A stretch of DNA of 33,871 bases from Pseudomonadota bacterium (lineage in GTDB: Bacteria; Pseudomonadota; Gammaproteobacteria; Burkholderiales; Thiobacillaceae). The notes under the pieces were generated by a model, which was given only the letters and a program-made list of their open reading frames with translations, had not been told where the DNA came from and searched no databases. The stretch covers positions 1 through 33,871 of the forward strand of contig JAKADY010000034.1 of the NCBI GenBank assembly GCA_021826065.1. Direction: 5' to 3'. Within the stretch, counting starts at the first letter, position 1. Every line of letters starts with the position of its first letter. Below, piece after piece: positions 15,936-24,483 of this stretch. The position numbers and the translations under genes were made by a program.

Positions 15936-16297
15936 CGTCTCGGCGCTTCGCTGTCGGCCTTGAAGTCCAGACATAGGTTCACCGGGCCGATGAACGGCTT
16001 GCGCACGGTCCAGGCGGCCCTCAGCACGACGCCGTCCTTGACCTTCACCATCTCCAGGTCCTTGCGCTCGACGTCGGTGATGCTGCTGACGTAGAGGCGC
16101 TTGGCAAAGGCATCCCGATAGGCGGACAGTCCGCCGCCCTCCAGTTGTGGATCGTTGGCCATGTCCACCAGGGCCTTCCTCACCGCCCAGTAGTCCAGAT
16201 AGGCCGGCAGCAGGCGCGAGGCAGTGTAGACCACGAAACCCAGCAGGAACAAAAAGAACAAGAGCCCGCCGAAAGTCAGCCCCAGTTGTTGTTTCAT
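15932..16297 (-). CDS. DUF4845 single-pass membrane protein
   Basis: This 121-residue protein has one N-terminal membrane segment (residues 6-26, LGLTFGGLLFFLFLLGFVVY) and a soluble domain with YWAVRKALVDMANDP and KRLYVSSITDVERKDLE. It belongs to the DUF4845 family, often found between lepB and rnc in betaproteobacteria; its function is unknown. A GGAGG site nine bases upstream of ATG 16295-16297 fixes the start. It overlaps rnc by four bases. Upstream, where lepB would be expected directly, there is a restriction-modification pair. Confidence 0.88.
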   Translation of the reverse strand: MKQQLGLTFGGLLFFLFLLGFVVYTASRLLPAYLDYWAVRKALVDMANDPQLEGGGLSAYRDAFAKRLYVSSITDVERKDLEMVKVKDGVVLRAAWTVRKPFIGPVNLCLDFKADSEAPRR

Positions 16298-16428
16298 CCC
16301 ACATCCTCCATCGCTAGGAATACGCTGATCAAATCGCTGTTGAAATCGATGCACCCCACAGCTCATGAAATTTTCTGGATTCCGAACTTCGCTGGATGGT
16401 GATCTTGGGTTTACCGAGCCATGAACCA

Positions 16429-17118
16429 TCATTCTTTTGCGGCGTAGCCACGAGGGATTTCGAGCAAACGTAATTGAGGATCGATATGACCTTTACGACG
16501 GGCGACCCCATAAATAGAATTTTCTTCGACATCTTCATTGCCCCATTGCGTCCAGCCTTGGCGGCGGAAACGTGCGAAAAGCTCGAGATACGGGCCAGGG
16601 GAGCACGCCTCGATGATGTCATATATCTCGTCGGGTTTGCGCGAATGTTCACGCTTGCGCGTGGCAATGATATTTACCTGCCTGCGTCCCGCCGGCAGAG
16701 TTCGCATGTTGCCACGCACACCGAACAGAATCAACTCGGTCACGTTACGAAAATAGAAACCTACACCTCGCCCGTCCGGTCCGCCATCCCTGCGGATTTT
16801 GTACCAGACCAGATTGGATTTGTAGGTGAATCCCCACGCCTCCATGACGCTCAGTCCTTCCTTGAGCAAAGCGTTTGGAACCCACAGATAGAGATGGGAT
16901 TGCGCCGCCGCCAACTTGGAAACCGGAAGCTCCATGATCTCCCGGAGCTGCATCGTTGGATATCGCAAAAGACGTCGGTGCTCGGGTGCTACCTTTCCAG
17001 TCCGATTTTGGAACTGCCAGGGCGGGTCTGCCAATATCGTCGAGAATTGTCCACACAACTTAGACAACAAATCCTCCGACGGATTGGGCCCAGCTATATT
17101 ATACACTCTGGCCGTCAT
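16429..17118 (-). CDS. MT-A70 family adenine DNA methyltransferase of a type II R-M system
   Basis: This 229-residue enzyme has the catalytic DPPW motif at 31-34 (TILADPPWQFQNRTG) and the MT-A70 pattern YPTMQLREIMELPV, LYLWVPNALL and ELFARFRRQGWTQWGNE. It should methylate adenine N6 and protect DNA from the neighbouring nuclease. The start is ATG 17116-17118, preceded by a strong GGGAGG ribosome site. An ATG eight codons upstream (17142), overlapping the nuclease stop as ATGA, is possible. Base composition is visibly less GC-rich than in the flanking lepB and rnc genes, a sign of transfer. An RNA methyltransferase is less likely given the nuclease partner. Confidence 0.87.
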   Translation of the reverse strand: MTARVYNIAGPNPSEDLLSKLCGQFSTILADPPWQFQNRTGKVAPEHRRLLRYPTMQLREIMELPVSKLAAAQSHLYLWVPNALLKEGLSVMEAWGFTYKSNLVWYKIRRDGGPDGRGVGFYFRNVTELILFGVRGNMRTLPAGRRQVNIIATRKREHSRKPDEIYDIIEACSPGPYLELFARFRRQGWTQWGNEDVEENSIYGVARRKGHIDPQLRLLEIPRGYAAKE

Positions 17119-17138
17119 AGAACCTCCCGGCGTATGGA

Positions 17139-17879
17139 TCATATCGACACGACATCACGGGGAATTCCAATCAATAACAGAGGACAGGGATTGCCAACGC
17201 CTCGTCGCACTCGTTCGGCCAATTTTCGCCAATGCGTCGTGGCCTCCCCGAACTTATCAGACACGAATGCGTGAGCCCAGCCTACTTCGAAAGAACCTTT
17301 CGCTTTCACGGATCTTTCGATCAATTCGATCTGGCGGGCGGTCGGCGCGTAGTACTTTCCAAGATCCTCCTTTTTGCTGATACCGTGTTTCCTGGCGAAT
17401 TGGGCGATGATGTCGCGGAGTGAACTTTGCAGCGACTCACCGCGAGTGATGATCGAGCCTATCGATATAACCCCCTCGGCATGCAGTCTTTTGAAATTTT
17501 CTAAATCCCTATCAAAAAAAGGATCCTTGTTATTCCACTCGATTTCAAGTGCAAAAGTTCCAGTCTTGAATCGCTTGACATGATCGACCTCGTGCGAAAT
17601 CGACTCTCTTTCCTGGCCATCCACTATTTTTTTAATCTCAAAGCTGTGTTTTCTCCAACCATAGATCTCCGTCAGGGTTTTCCTGAGTCGCTGTGTCAAC
17701 TCCCCTTCACCACCTCCGCCGTGAACCAGCTCCTCAGCCTTGATTTCTATTCCAAGTAGCACCTGCTCGAGCTCGACGACCGCCTCGGGCATATCGTGCC
17801 TCAAAATCGCCTCTGCATGGTGCAGGGTGAGGATTTCGAACCCTCTGGCCTTGAGTCTTGCGAACATCTGTTGATGCAT
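17139..17879 (-). CDS. Type II restriction endonuclease, BglII/BstYI-like
   Basis: The 246-residue protein is predicted to be the nuclease of a type II system. The centre carries a PD-(D/E)XK-type site, D99 then E112-I-E114 (ALEIEWNNKDPFFDRDLENF), followed by SIGSIITRGESLQSSL. This layout resembles the BglII/BstYI family, whose members cut within GATC-containing sites; the exact target cannot be read here. EXE rather than EXK or EXQ recalls BamHI. The start may be ATG 17879 or ATG 17867 (MFARLKARG); no strong ribosome site is seen. It lies 26 bases after lepB, is AT-rich for the region, and its stop precedes the methyltransferase. There is no controller gene. Confidence 0.78.
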   Translation of the reverse strand: MHQQMFARLKARGFEILTLHHAEAILRHDMPEAVVELEQVLLGIEIKAEELVHGGGGEGELTQRLRKTLTEIYGWRKHSFEIKKIVDGQERESISHEVDHVKRFKTGTFALEIEWNNKDPFFDRDLENFKRLHAEGVISIGSIITRGESLQSSLRDIIAQFARKHGISKKEDLGKYYAPTARQIELIERSVKAKGSFEVGWAHAFVSDKFGEATTHWRKLAERVRRGVGNPCPLLLIGIPRDVVSI

Positions 17880-17905
17880 TCGAGCGTTACACGCCTCTAC
17901 GCCGG

Positions 17906-18781
17906 CTACTCGATGGACCGCCCGATGCGCGACAGGTCGCCGAAGTTCATCCAGATGAGGAAGGCCCGGCCGACGATGTTGCGGTCCGGCACGAACCCCC
18001 AGTAGCGCGAGTCGTTGCTGGCATCGCGGTTGTCACCCAGCATGAAATAGTGTCCTTCCGGCACCCGGCAGCGGAATCCGCGCTCGTTGTAGGTGCAGTT
18101 CTCCCGGTGCGGGAAGGCGCCCTCGACCTGATAGAGGATCACCGGCGGCAGGTCGGGGATCACCATGGCCGTGTACCGATGGCCGTCGATACGCTCCCAG
18201 TAGGTCTGCGCACGCACGAAGTTGAGGCCGTCGGCGACGTATTCATAACTGCCGGCCGGCTCCATCGCCACCGGCTGGCCGTTGATGATGAGCCGCTTGT
18301 CGATGTACTCCACCGTGTCACCGGGCAGTCCGATCACCCGCTTGATGTAATCGAGCGCCGGGTCCTTGGGGTAGCGGAACACCATGACATCGCCCCGCTT
18401 GGGCTCGCCGACCTCGAACACCTTGACGTTGAGGATGGGCAGCCGGATGCCATAGTCGAACTTGTTGACCAGGATGAAGTCGCCGATCTCCAGCGTGGGC
18501 AACATGGAACCGGAGGGGATCTTGAAGGGCTCGACCAGGAAGGAGCGCAACAGGAAGACCACCAGGATCACCGGAAAGAAGCTGCGCGCGTAGTCCACCA
18601 CCACCGGCTCCGGCTCGCCCTCGGCGCGCCGCTTGCGCAGCCAGACGACGTCCGCCAGCCAGATGACACCGGTGAGCACCAGCAGCAGGAAGAGGAAGAG
18701 GGCGAAGCTCATGGCGCTCTGGTAGACGAGCACCAAGCCCACAAGGATGAGGCCCCAGAAGACGAACTTCATCGCCTGCAT
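17906..18781 (-). CDS. lepB: Signal peptidase I
   Basis: LepB removes signal peptides from exported proteins at the outer face of the inner membrane. The 291-residue protein has N-terminal membrane segments (residues 5-20, 25-47 and 67-82), the Ser nucleophile S92 in KIPSGSMLPTL and the general base K147 in DYIKRVIGLPGD. The conserved GDNRDASNDSRYWGFVP box follows. ATG at 18779-18781 shares its A with the lepA stop (TGATG) and follows a GGGAGAG site; a GTG one codon earlier is also open. It is co-transcribed with lepA. Confidence 0.96.
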   Translation of the reverse strand: MQAMKFVFWGLILVGLVLVYQSAMSFALFLFLLLVLTGVIWLADVVWLRKRRAEGEPEPVVVDYARSFFPVILVVFLLRSFLVEPFKIPSGSMLPTLEIGDFILVNKFDYGIRLPILNVKVFEVGEPKRGDVMVFRYPKDPALDYIKRVIGLPGDTVEYIDKRLIINGQPVAMEPAGSYEYVADGLNFVRAQTYWERIDGHRYTAMVIPDLPPVILYQVEGAFPHRENCTYNERGFRCRVPEGHYFMLGDNRDASNDSRYWGFVPDRNIVGRAFLIWMNFGDLSRIGRSIE

Positions 18782-20574
18782 CACTTCTCTCCCACCTGGA
18801 GGATGGCCAGAAAGGCCTCCTGCGGGATCTCGACGTTGCCCACCTGTTTCATGCGTTTCTTGCCTTCCTTTTGTTTTTCGAGCAGTTTGCGCTTACGCGT
18901 GATGTCGCCGCCGTAGCACTTGGCCAGCACATTCTTGCGCAGGGCCTTGACCGTCTCGCGGGCGATAATGTGGCTGCCGATGGCCGCCTGCACCGCCACG
19001 TCGAACATCTGCCGCGGGATCAGCTCGCGCATCTTGGCGACCAGCTCGCGCCCGCGGTACTGGGCGGTGGAGCGGTGGACGATGAGCGAGAGGGCATCCA
19101 CCCGCTCGCCGTTGACCAGGACATCGAGCTTGACCAGATCGTCGGCGCGGAACTCCTTGAACTCATAGTCGAGGGAGGCATAGCCGCGCGAGGTGGACTT
19201 GAGCTTATCGAAGAAGTCCATCACCACCTCGTTGAGCGGCAGGTCGTACTTGAGCATGACCTGGTGGCCCATGTATTTCATGTCCACCTGGGTGCCGCGC
19301 TTCTGGTTGCACAGGGTCATCACGTTGCCCAGATGGGCCTCCGGCACCAGGATGGTGGCGGTGATGATGGGCTCGCGGATCTCGGCGATCTTGCCCGGAT
19401 CGGGCAGCCGCGAGGGGTTCTCGATCAACTGCACGCTGCCGTCGCGCAGCACCACCTCGTACTCGACGGTGGGCGCTGTGGTGATCAGGTTCTGGCCGTA
19501 TTCGCGCTCCAAGCGCTCCTGCACGATGTCCATGTGCAAAAGCCCGAGAAAGCCGCAGCGGAAGCCGAATCCCAGGGCCTGCGAGGTCTCCGGCTCGAAC
19601 TGCAGGCTGGCGTCGTTGAGCTTCAACTTCTCCAGCGCATCGCGCAGGCTGTCGTATTCGTGTGCATCCACCGGATAGAGCCCGGCGAAGACCTGCGGCT
19701 TGATCTCCTTGAAGCCGGGCAGCGGCGCCTCGGCCGGGCGTGTGGCCGAGGTGATGGTGTCGCCGACGCGGGCATGCTTGAGCTCCTTGATGCCGGCGAT
19801 GACGAAACCCACCTGCCCGGCGCTCAGCACCTCGCGCGTAACCGACTTGGGCGTGAACACCCCCACCTGCTCGCATAGATACTCCGCCCCGGTGGCCATC
19901 AGGCGGATCCGGTCCTTGGGCCTGAGCTCCCCATCCACCACCCGCACCAGCATCACCACGCCGACGTAGTTGTCGAACCAGGAATCGGTGATCAGCGCCT
20001 TGAGCGGCGCCTGCGGGTCGCCCTTGGGCGGCGGGATGCGCGTGACCACCGCCTCCAGCACCTCGTCTATGCCCTCGCCGGTCTTGGCCGAGCAGCGGAT
20101 GGCATCCTGCGCCGGGATGCCGATGATGTCCTCGATCTCCTGGATCACCCGCTGCGGGTCGGCCGCTGGCAGGTCGATCTTGTTGAGCACCGGCACCACC
20201 TCCACCCCCAGCTCGATTGCCGTATAGCAGTTGGCGACGGTCTGCGCCTCCACCCCCTGTGAGGCATCGACCACCAGCAACGCCCCCTCGCAGGCGGCGA
20301 GCGAGCGGCTCACCTCATAGGAGAAATCGACGTGCCCCGGCGTGTCGATGAGGTTGAGAGAATAGGTCTGCCCATCACGCGCCGTGTAGTTCAGGGCTGC
20401 CGTCTGCGCCTTGATGGTGATGCCGCGCTCACGCTCCAGCTCCATGGAGTCGAGCACCTGCTCGGCCATCTCGCGCTCGGTGAGCCCCCCGCAGCGCTGG
20501 ATGAGCCGGTCGGCGAGCGTGCTCTTGCCGTGGTCGATGTGGGCGATGATGGAGAAGTTGCGGATGTGGCGCAT
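18781..20574 (-). CDS. lepA: Elongation factor 4 (LepA)
   Basis: LepA is a ribosome-bound GTPase involved in 30S biogenesis and translation under stress. The 597-residue protein has G1 AHIDHGKST (11-19), G3 DTPGHVDF, G4 NKID and G5 CSAK. It also has the EF-G-like domains and the LepA-specific C terminus ([39 protein letters not shown]). Length is normal for the family. It begins the lepA-lepB unit, 242 bases from the small coiled-coil gene upstream. Confidence 0.97.
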   Translation of the reverse strand: MRHIRNFSIIAHIDHGKSTLADRLIQRCGGLTEREMAEQVLDSMELERERGITIKAQTAALNYTARDGQTYSLNLIDTPGHVDFSYEVSRSLAACEGALLVVDASQGVEAQTVANCYTAIELGVEVVPVLNKIDLPAADPQRVIQEIEDIIGIPAQDAIRCSAKTGEGIDEVLEAVVTRIPPPKGDPQAPLKALITDSWFDNYVGVVMLVRVVDGELRPKDRIRLMATGAEYLCEQVGVFTPKSVTREVLSAGQVGFVIAGIKELKHARVGDTITSATRPAEAPLPGFKEIKPQVFAGLYPVDAHEYDSLRDALEKLKLNDASLQFEPETSQALGFGFRCGFLGLLHMDIVQERLEREYGQNLITTAPTVEYEVVLRDGSVQLIENPSRLPDPGKIAEIREPIITATILVPEAHLGNVMTLCNQKRGTQVDMKYMGHQVMLKYDLPLNEVVMDFFDKLKSTSRGYASLDYEFKEFRADDLVKLDVLVNGERVDALSLIVHRSTAQYRGRELVAKMRELIPRQMFDVAVQAAIGSHIIARETVKALRKNVLAKCYGGDITRKRKLLEKQKEGKKRMKQVGNVEIPQEAFLAILQVGEK

Positions 20575-20816
20575 GGGTGAGGCTCTGCAGGCCGCGGACG
20601 CAGGGTTGATACCGCGGCTAATTTGGAGATTTTATCGCAGATTTCCGCGCGGGCCGGGCCGCACCCCTTCCACACACAGCCCTGGCCAGAGGCAACGGCA
20701 GCTGCAAAGCTGCGACAGAAAAGGTACGGCTTTTACAATACGGGGCACGTCCTTTCCGCGCCCGACCAGCCGATCACATCTCGAAAGGAGGCCCGTGGAC
20801 GGGCTGCACCAGCCCT
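20575..20816. other. 242-base intergenic region upstream of lepA
   Basis: No convincing gene lies here. A minus-strand TAAAAT (20629-20634) could be a -10 box for lepA but has no good -35. GGGCTG-CAC-CAGCCC at 20801-20815 is a short perfect hairpin two bases after the stop of the coiled-coil gene and may terminate it. A plus-strand AAAGGAGG-CCC-GTG near 20785 looks like a start site, but its frame shows no family features. Confidence 0.4.
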
Positions 20817-21068
20817 CTAGGCGGGCGACAAGGGCTCCAAGTCCAGCCGGCGCTCTATGCGCTCGATCCGTTCGACCAAACGGTCGATGCGCACGCTCTG
20901 TTCGGCGGCAGTTTCGTCATGGTAGGCCGCTTCACGACGCAAGGCAGCGATACCCAGCTCTAGACGCCCCAGGCGCACGGTATTTTCGCGAAGCTCGCTG
21001 CGTAGACTGGCCACCTCGGATCGTAAGGCCTTGAGATGCTCAAGAATCAGGTGCTCGACGTTCTCCAT
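20817..21068 (-). CDS. Small coiled-coil protein
   Basis: This 83-residue protein is almost wholly heptad-patterned and charged: [19 protein letters not shown], then [20 protein letters not shown] and [15 protein letters not shown]. It has no signal peptide, membrane segment or catalytic motif. Similar short proteins beginning [11 protein letters not shown] occur in many proteobacteria, but their function is not known to me. A TAGAAT box ends only six bases before the ATG, so the mRNA may be leaderless. It lies between mucD and lepA on the same strand. The regular heptads and family-like start support a real gene. Confidence 0.68.
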   Translation of the reverse strand: MENVEHLILEHLKALRSEVASLRSELRENTVRLGRLELGIAALRREAAYHDETAAEQSVRIDRLVERIERIERRLDLEPLSPA

Positions 21069-21168
21069 GTCACCATTCTAGCCCAGCCGACCGCATTGCA
21101 CCGCGTGGCTGTATTTTTGCGGCTCCCCCTACCGACCAGCAGCCGGGAGGGGGCATGCTTAGGCCAAG

Positions 21169-22530
21169 TCAATCCAACCGCAGCGGGATATAGATCGAGC
21201 TCTCACCGCGCTTGACGAGCAAGGCCACGCTCTTGCGCTGGGTCTCGCTCAGGAGTTTGGACAGCTCCTCGGCGGTGAAGACCTCGCGGTTGTTCACCGC
21301 CAGAATCACATCACCCGGGCGCACCCCGGCGCGGGCGGCGGCACCGGAGACGTCCTCCACCAAGACGCCGGACTGGATGTTCAGTTGCCGACGCTGCTCG
21401 GGCGAGAGATCGCTCGTCACCAGGCCAGCCCGATCTGGCTGCGCCGTCTCGCGCGCCGCGGCCGCGGTCCTCTCCGCCGGCATCTCGCCCACCACCACGG
21501 TCAGGTCGCGCATCGCGCCCTTGCGCCAGACCGTGAGGGTGGCGCGGGTGCCGGGCCGGGTGGCGCCCACCATACGCGGCAGGTCGATGGAGCGCTCCAC
21601 CGTGCGGCCGTTGAACTTCAGGATGATGTCGGAAACCTGCACGCCCGCCTTGTCAGCCGGGCTATCCTTCTCGACATCGCTCACCAGAGCACCCTGCGGT
21701 TTGGCGAGCCCGAAGGACTCAGCAAGATCGGCGGTGACCTCCTGGATCACGACGCCGATGCGCCCGCGCGCGACGCGGCCCGTGCCCTTGAGCTGTTCGG
21801 CCACGTCCATCGCCACGTCGATGGGGATGGCGAAGGACAGACCCATGTAGCCGCCGGAGCGGGAGATGATCTGCGAGTTGATGCCCACCACCTCGCCGCG
21901 CATGTTGAACAGAGGCCCGCCCGAGTTGCCGGGGTTCACCGCCACGTCGGTCTGGATGAAGGGCACGTAGTTCTCCTGCGGCAGACTCCTTCCCTTGGCC
22001 GAGACGATGCCGGCGGTGACCGAGTTCTCGAAGCCGAAGGGCGCGCCGATGGCCAACACCCACTCGCCGACTTTGAGCTTGTCGGGGTCACCGATGGTGA
22101 CCTTGGGTAGCCCCCGCGCCTCGATCTTGATCAGGGCCACGTCGGTGCGGTCGTCCTTGCCGACGACCTTGGCGCGGAACTCACGCCGGTCGTGCAGGCG
22201 GACGACGACCTCGTCGGCCTCGTCCACCACATGGGTATTGGTCAGGATGTAGCCGTCCTCGCTGATGATGAAACCGGAGCCCTGGCCGCGGCGCGGCGGG
22301 GTGAAGCGCTCATTGCCCTCGGGCGGCATGAAGCGGCGGAAGAAATCGAACATCTCGTCGGGTTGCGGCATGCGCCCCCGTCGAGGTTTGCGCGCGTCCT
22401 GCGTGGTGGTGATGTTCACCACCGAGGGGCTCTGTTTCTCGGCCAGTTCGGTGAAGTCTGGCAATTGACCGGCCGGCATTGCCGAAACCGAGACGAAGGC
22501 GAACAAAAGACCCAGGATCCAAACTCTCAT
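21169..22530 (-). CDS. mucD: Periplasmic serine protease DegP/MucD (HtrA family)
   Basis: This 453-residue HtrA protease and chaperone degrades misfolded periplasmic proteins. It has a signal peptide (residues 1-20, cleavage after AMPA) and a trypsin-like domain with H100 (TNTHVV), D130 (DDRTDVAL) and S203 (GNSGGPL). Two PDZ domains follow, near 260-345 and 365-450, the second with VRPGDVILAVNNREV. It is the last gene of the rpoE-rseA-rseB-rseC-mucD block, as in pseudomonads and many betaproteobacteria. Its product likely lowers the envelope-stress signal that frees sigma-E. Confidence 0.96.
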   Translation of the reverse strand: MRVWILGLLFAFVSVSAMPAGQLPDFTELAEKQSPSVVNITTTQDARKPRRGRMPQPDEMFDFFRRFMPPEGNERFTPPRRGQGSGFIISEDGYILTNTHVVDEADEVVVRLHDRREFRAKVVGKDDRTDVALIKIEARGLPKVTIGDPDKLKVGEWVLAIGAPFGFENSVTAGIVSAKGRSLPQENYVPFIQTDVAVNPGNSGGPLFNMRGEVVGINSQIISRSGGYMGLSFAIPIDVAMDVAEQLKGTGRVARGRIGVVIQEVTADLAESFGLAKPQGALVSDVEKDSPADKAGVQVSDIILKFNGRTVERSIDLPRMVGATRPGTRATLTVWRKGAMRDLTVVVGEMPAERTAAAARETAQPDRAGLVTSDLSPEQRRQLNIQSGVLVEDVSGAAARAGVRPGDVILAVNNREVFTAEELSKLLSETQRKSVALLVKRGESSIYIPLRLD

Positions 22531-22566
22531 AACCTCACCTCATGCAATGCGTTGTCGATCGTATCT

Positions 22567-22989
22567 CTAGACCTGCCCACAACCGGATGCCGTCTGGCGC
22601 AGGATCACCGGCATGGCGGCGCGATGTCCGCGGCGCAGGCGCACCCAGGCAAGCATCAGACCCAAGATCGCCCCCACGACCGCGGCACCCTCGCCCCATT
22701 GCGATCCAAACACGGCACCAAGCACCACCAGGCCGAGGGGGAGGAGGTAGCCACGCGCGGCGGCCTTGAGGATGGCCCCGTCCTCGATGCCGATGACCAC
22801 CCAATCGCCGGGCTGCGCAGCGATGGGATTGTCGACGGGATACTCGGGTTCCCTGGGGTGGAGCAGACGGGCGTAGAGGGCGGAGCCACAGCCCTTGCCC
22901 CCACAGGCGCCACAGGAGGCGGGGGCCTCCACCTTCACCCAGGCCGTCTCCCCCTGCAGGCGCGTCACACGGGCGGTGGTTTCGATCAT
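22567..22989 (-). CDS. rseC: SoxR-reducing/RseC family protein
   Basis: This 140-residue inner-membrane protein has N-terminal MIETTARVTRLQGETAWVKV and a cysteine cluster C26-X2-C29-X4-C34 (CGACGGKGCG) typical of RseC. Two membrane segments follow (about 78-95 and 97-115). RseC modulates RseA/RseB in E. coli and is related to RsxC-linked SoxR reduction. ATG 22987-22989 is chosen by family similarity; the open frame upstream of it runs into rseB. It lies between rseB and mucD. Confidence 0.9.
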   Translation of the reverse strand: MIETTARVTRLQGETAWVKVEAPASCGACGGKGCGSALYARLLHPREPEYPVDNPIAAQPGDWVVIGIEDGAILKAAARGYLLPLGLVVLGAVFGSQWGEGAAVVGAILGLMLAWVRLRRGHRAAMPVILRQTASGCGQV

Positions 22990-23012
22990 CGCTACAGGCG
23001 ACTCCGCCGGGG

Positions 23013-23960
23013 TCAGCGTTCGGCCAGGTTGGTGGCGATGGTCTCGATCGCCGGCCAGGGCGCATCCCCTAACACGGTCACCTGCCAGCTGCCCACCTGG
23101 CGCGTGAGCAGATTGAGCATGCCGCGCGGGCTCTCGCCCTTGACCGTCTCGACCGGACGCACGGCCGGCTCGATGAATAGCGAGATGTGCGTGAGCCCGT
23201 CGCTGAACACCCACTGGTCGACCTCGTTCGGTCGGTTGGGCAGGCGACGCTTGACGGCGGCCACGCGGGTGTAGCCGGGCGGCAATTGTCGCACCGTGAT
23301 GACCTCGGTGGCTTGTGCCCGCGCCGTCGGCTCTGCAGATGCCTGCGCCCGCGCGTTGCTGGCGGGTCGGGTGTTGCCGCCGATACGGATCTCGGTGAAG
23401 GCGTATTGCTGCAGGGGCCTGCCGGCATCGTTGACCATCATCGCCTTGAGCGGGAGCGCGCTGTCCTTTTCCACGCAGAGGTGATAGCCCCAGCGGAAGG
23501 CATCGCGTGGGACGAGGACCAGCCAACGGCATTCGAGACCGGCCACGCGATCCATCTCACCCATGCGCACGCTGTACCAGTTCACCAGGACATTGGCATT
23601 GACCGGCAACAGGTCGGGGAAGTGACGGGTGCTCGGGCGCCGCTCGGTGCGCACCACCCCGCCCTCGGTGGTGAGAATCAGGGACTCCCCGCCTCGACAG
23701 ACGACCTCGCGTGGCGTGCCGTCCAGGGCGAAGAGCTGGGTCTCTTTCTGTGGGCCGACGGCACGACTGACGATGCGCATCGTCTGCATGCTGTCGCCCT
23801 GCTGGAAGACGAACTTGCCTTCGTAATTGAGCCGCCGCGCGCTGTCGGCCACCCGCTGCAACCACGCGCCGGCCTCCTGCGCGGGCAGGTCCGAGGCCAG
23901 GGCGGTTTCGATGAGGAGTGCCGGCAGCGCGAGCCCAATCATCCAGGGCTTGAGCTTCAC
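23013..23960 (-). CDS. rseB: Periplasmic sigma-E regulator RseB/MucB
   Basis: RseB binds the periplasmic part of RseA and protects it from DegS until lipoprotein or LPS signals release it. The 315-residue protein has a signal peptide (residues 1-22, ending ETALAS), the MucB N-terminal lipid-sensing domain (LNYEGKFVFQQGDSMQTMRI, LVNWYSVRMGEMDRVAGLEC) and a C-terminal domain (LPPGYTRVAAVKRRL). Its ATG overlaps the rseA stop (ATGA). Confidence 0.94.
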   Translation of the reverse strand: MKLKPWMIGLALPALLIETALASDLPAQEAGAWLQRVADSARRLNYEGKFVFQQGDSMQTMRIVSRAVGPQKETQLFALDGTPREVVCRGGESLILTTEGGVVRTERRPSTRHFPDLLPVNANVLVNWYSVRMGEMDRVAGLECRWLVLVPRDAFRWGYHLCVEKDSALPLKAMMVNDAGRPLQQYAFTEIRIGGNTRPASNARAQASAEPTARAQATEVITVRQLPPGYTRVAAVKRRLPNRPNEVDQWVFSDGLTHISLFIEPAVRPVETVKGESPRGMLNLLTRQVGSWQVTVLGDAPWPAIETIATNLAER

Positions 23961-24481
23961 CGGCCGTCCTCCATGCCGACCAGGGTGACCCGGGTAAACG
24001 CCATGTCAGGCGGTGCGACCACGCCTTGCGAGAAGTCCTGATGCGCGTCGAGGTAGGGCATGACGTGGCTGGCCTGGATCATGACCGCCTCGGGTTTGGC
24101 CGCCATCTGCACCGGGCCCGTCTGCGGCGGCAGCGCCGTCCACACCGTCCAGGTCACGGCGGCGACCGCCGCGGCGGCGGCCGTCCAGGCGAGCGGACGC
24201 GTGATGCGTGCCGTGTGTCTCTTGCGCATCGGGGCGAGCACGGTCGGCTCCGCCGCCAGCGCGGCGTGCATGCGCTGCATGAAGCCGGGCTGGGTGACGA
24301 CCTCGCCGCGCAAGGCATCTCCGATCAGGCAGTATTCGGACCAGCAGCGCATCCGGCCGGTGTCCTGAACGAGCTGACGCGCGGCGCGCTCAGCATCGCT
24401 GTTTTCCAACTCACCATCCAACAGTGCGGACAGCCATTCCTGCTCGGCCGCACTCACATGGCGTTGTTCCTGCTGCATCAT
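23957..24481 (-). CDS. rseA: Anti-sigma-E factor RseA/MucA
   Basis: RseA holds sigma-E at the inner membrane. The 174-residue protein has an N-terminal sigma-binding domain (EWLSALLDGELE), one membrane segment near residues 97-116 ([20 protein letters not shown]) and a short periplasmic tail. ATG 24479-24481 follows AGGTGG and lies just after the rpoE stop; a GTG three codons upstream is also open. Its place between rpoE and rseB supports the call more than the weakly conserved sequence does. Confidence 0.9.
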   Translation of the reverse strand: MMQQEQRHVSAAEQEWLSALLDGELENSDAERAARQLVQDTGRMRCWSEYCLIGDALRGEVVTQPGFMQRMHAALAAEPTVLAPMRKRHTARITRPLAWTAAAAAVAAVTWTVWTALPPQTGPVQMAAKPEAVMIQASHVMPYLDAHQDFSQGVVAPPDMAFTRVTLVGMEDGR

Positions 24482-24483
24482 CG

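Noticed and set aside
14298-16094. 598-codon plus-strand frame opposite era and rnc
   Set aside because: Frame is fully explained by the GC bias of the minus-strand genes; the protein has shadow-type composition and no motif.
16298-16428. Target-site duplication around the restriction-modification pair
   Set aside because: Comparison of the sequence after lepB with that before DUF4845 shows no convincing direct or inverted repeat.
20795-21034. Plus-strand GTG with a strong AAAGGAGG site near 20785
   Set aside because: The frame is arginine-rich, antisense to the coiled-coil gene and resembles no family; the apparent ribosome site is probably chance, although an antisense transcript cannot be excluded.
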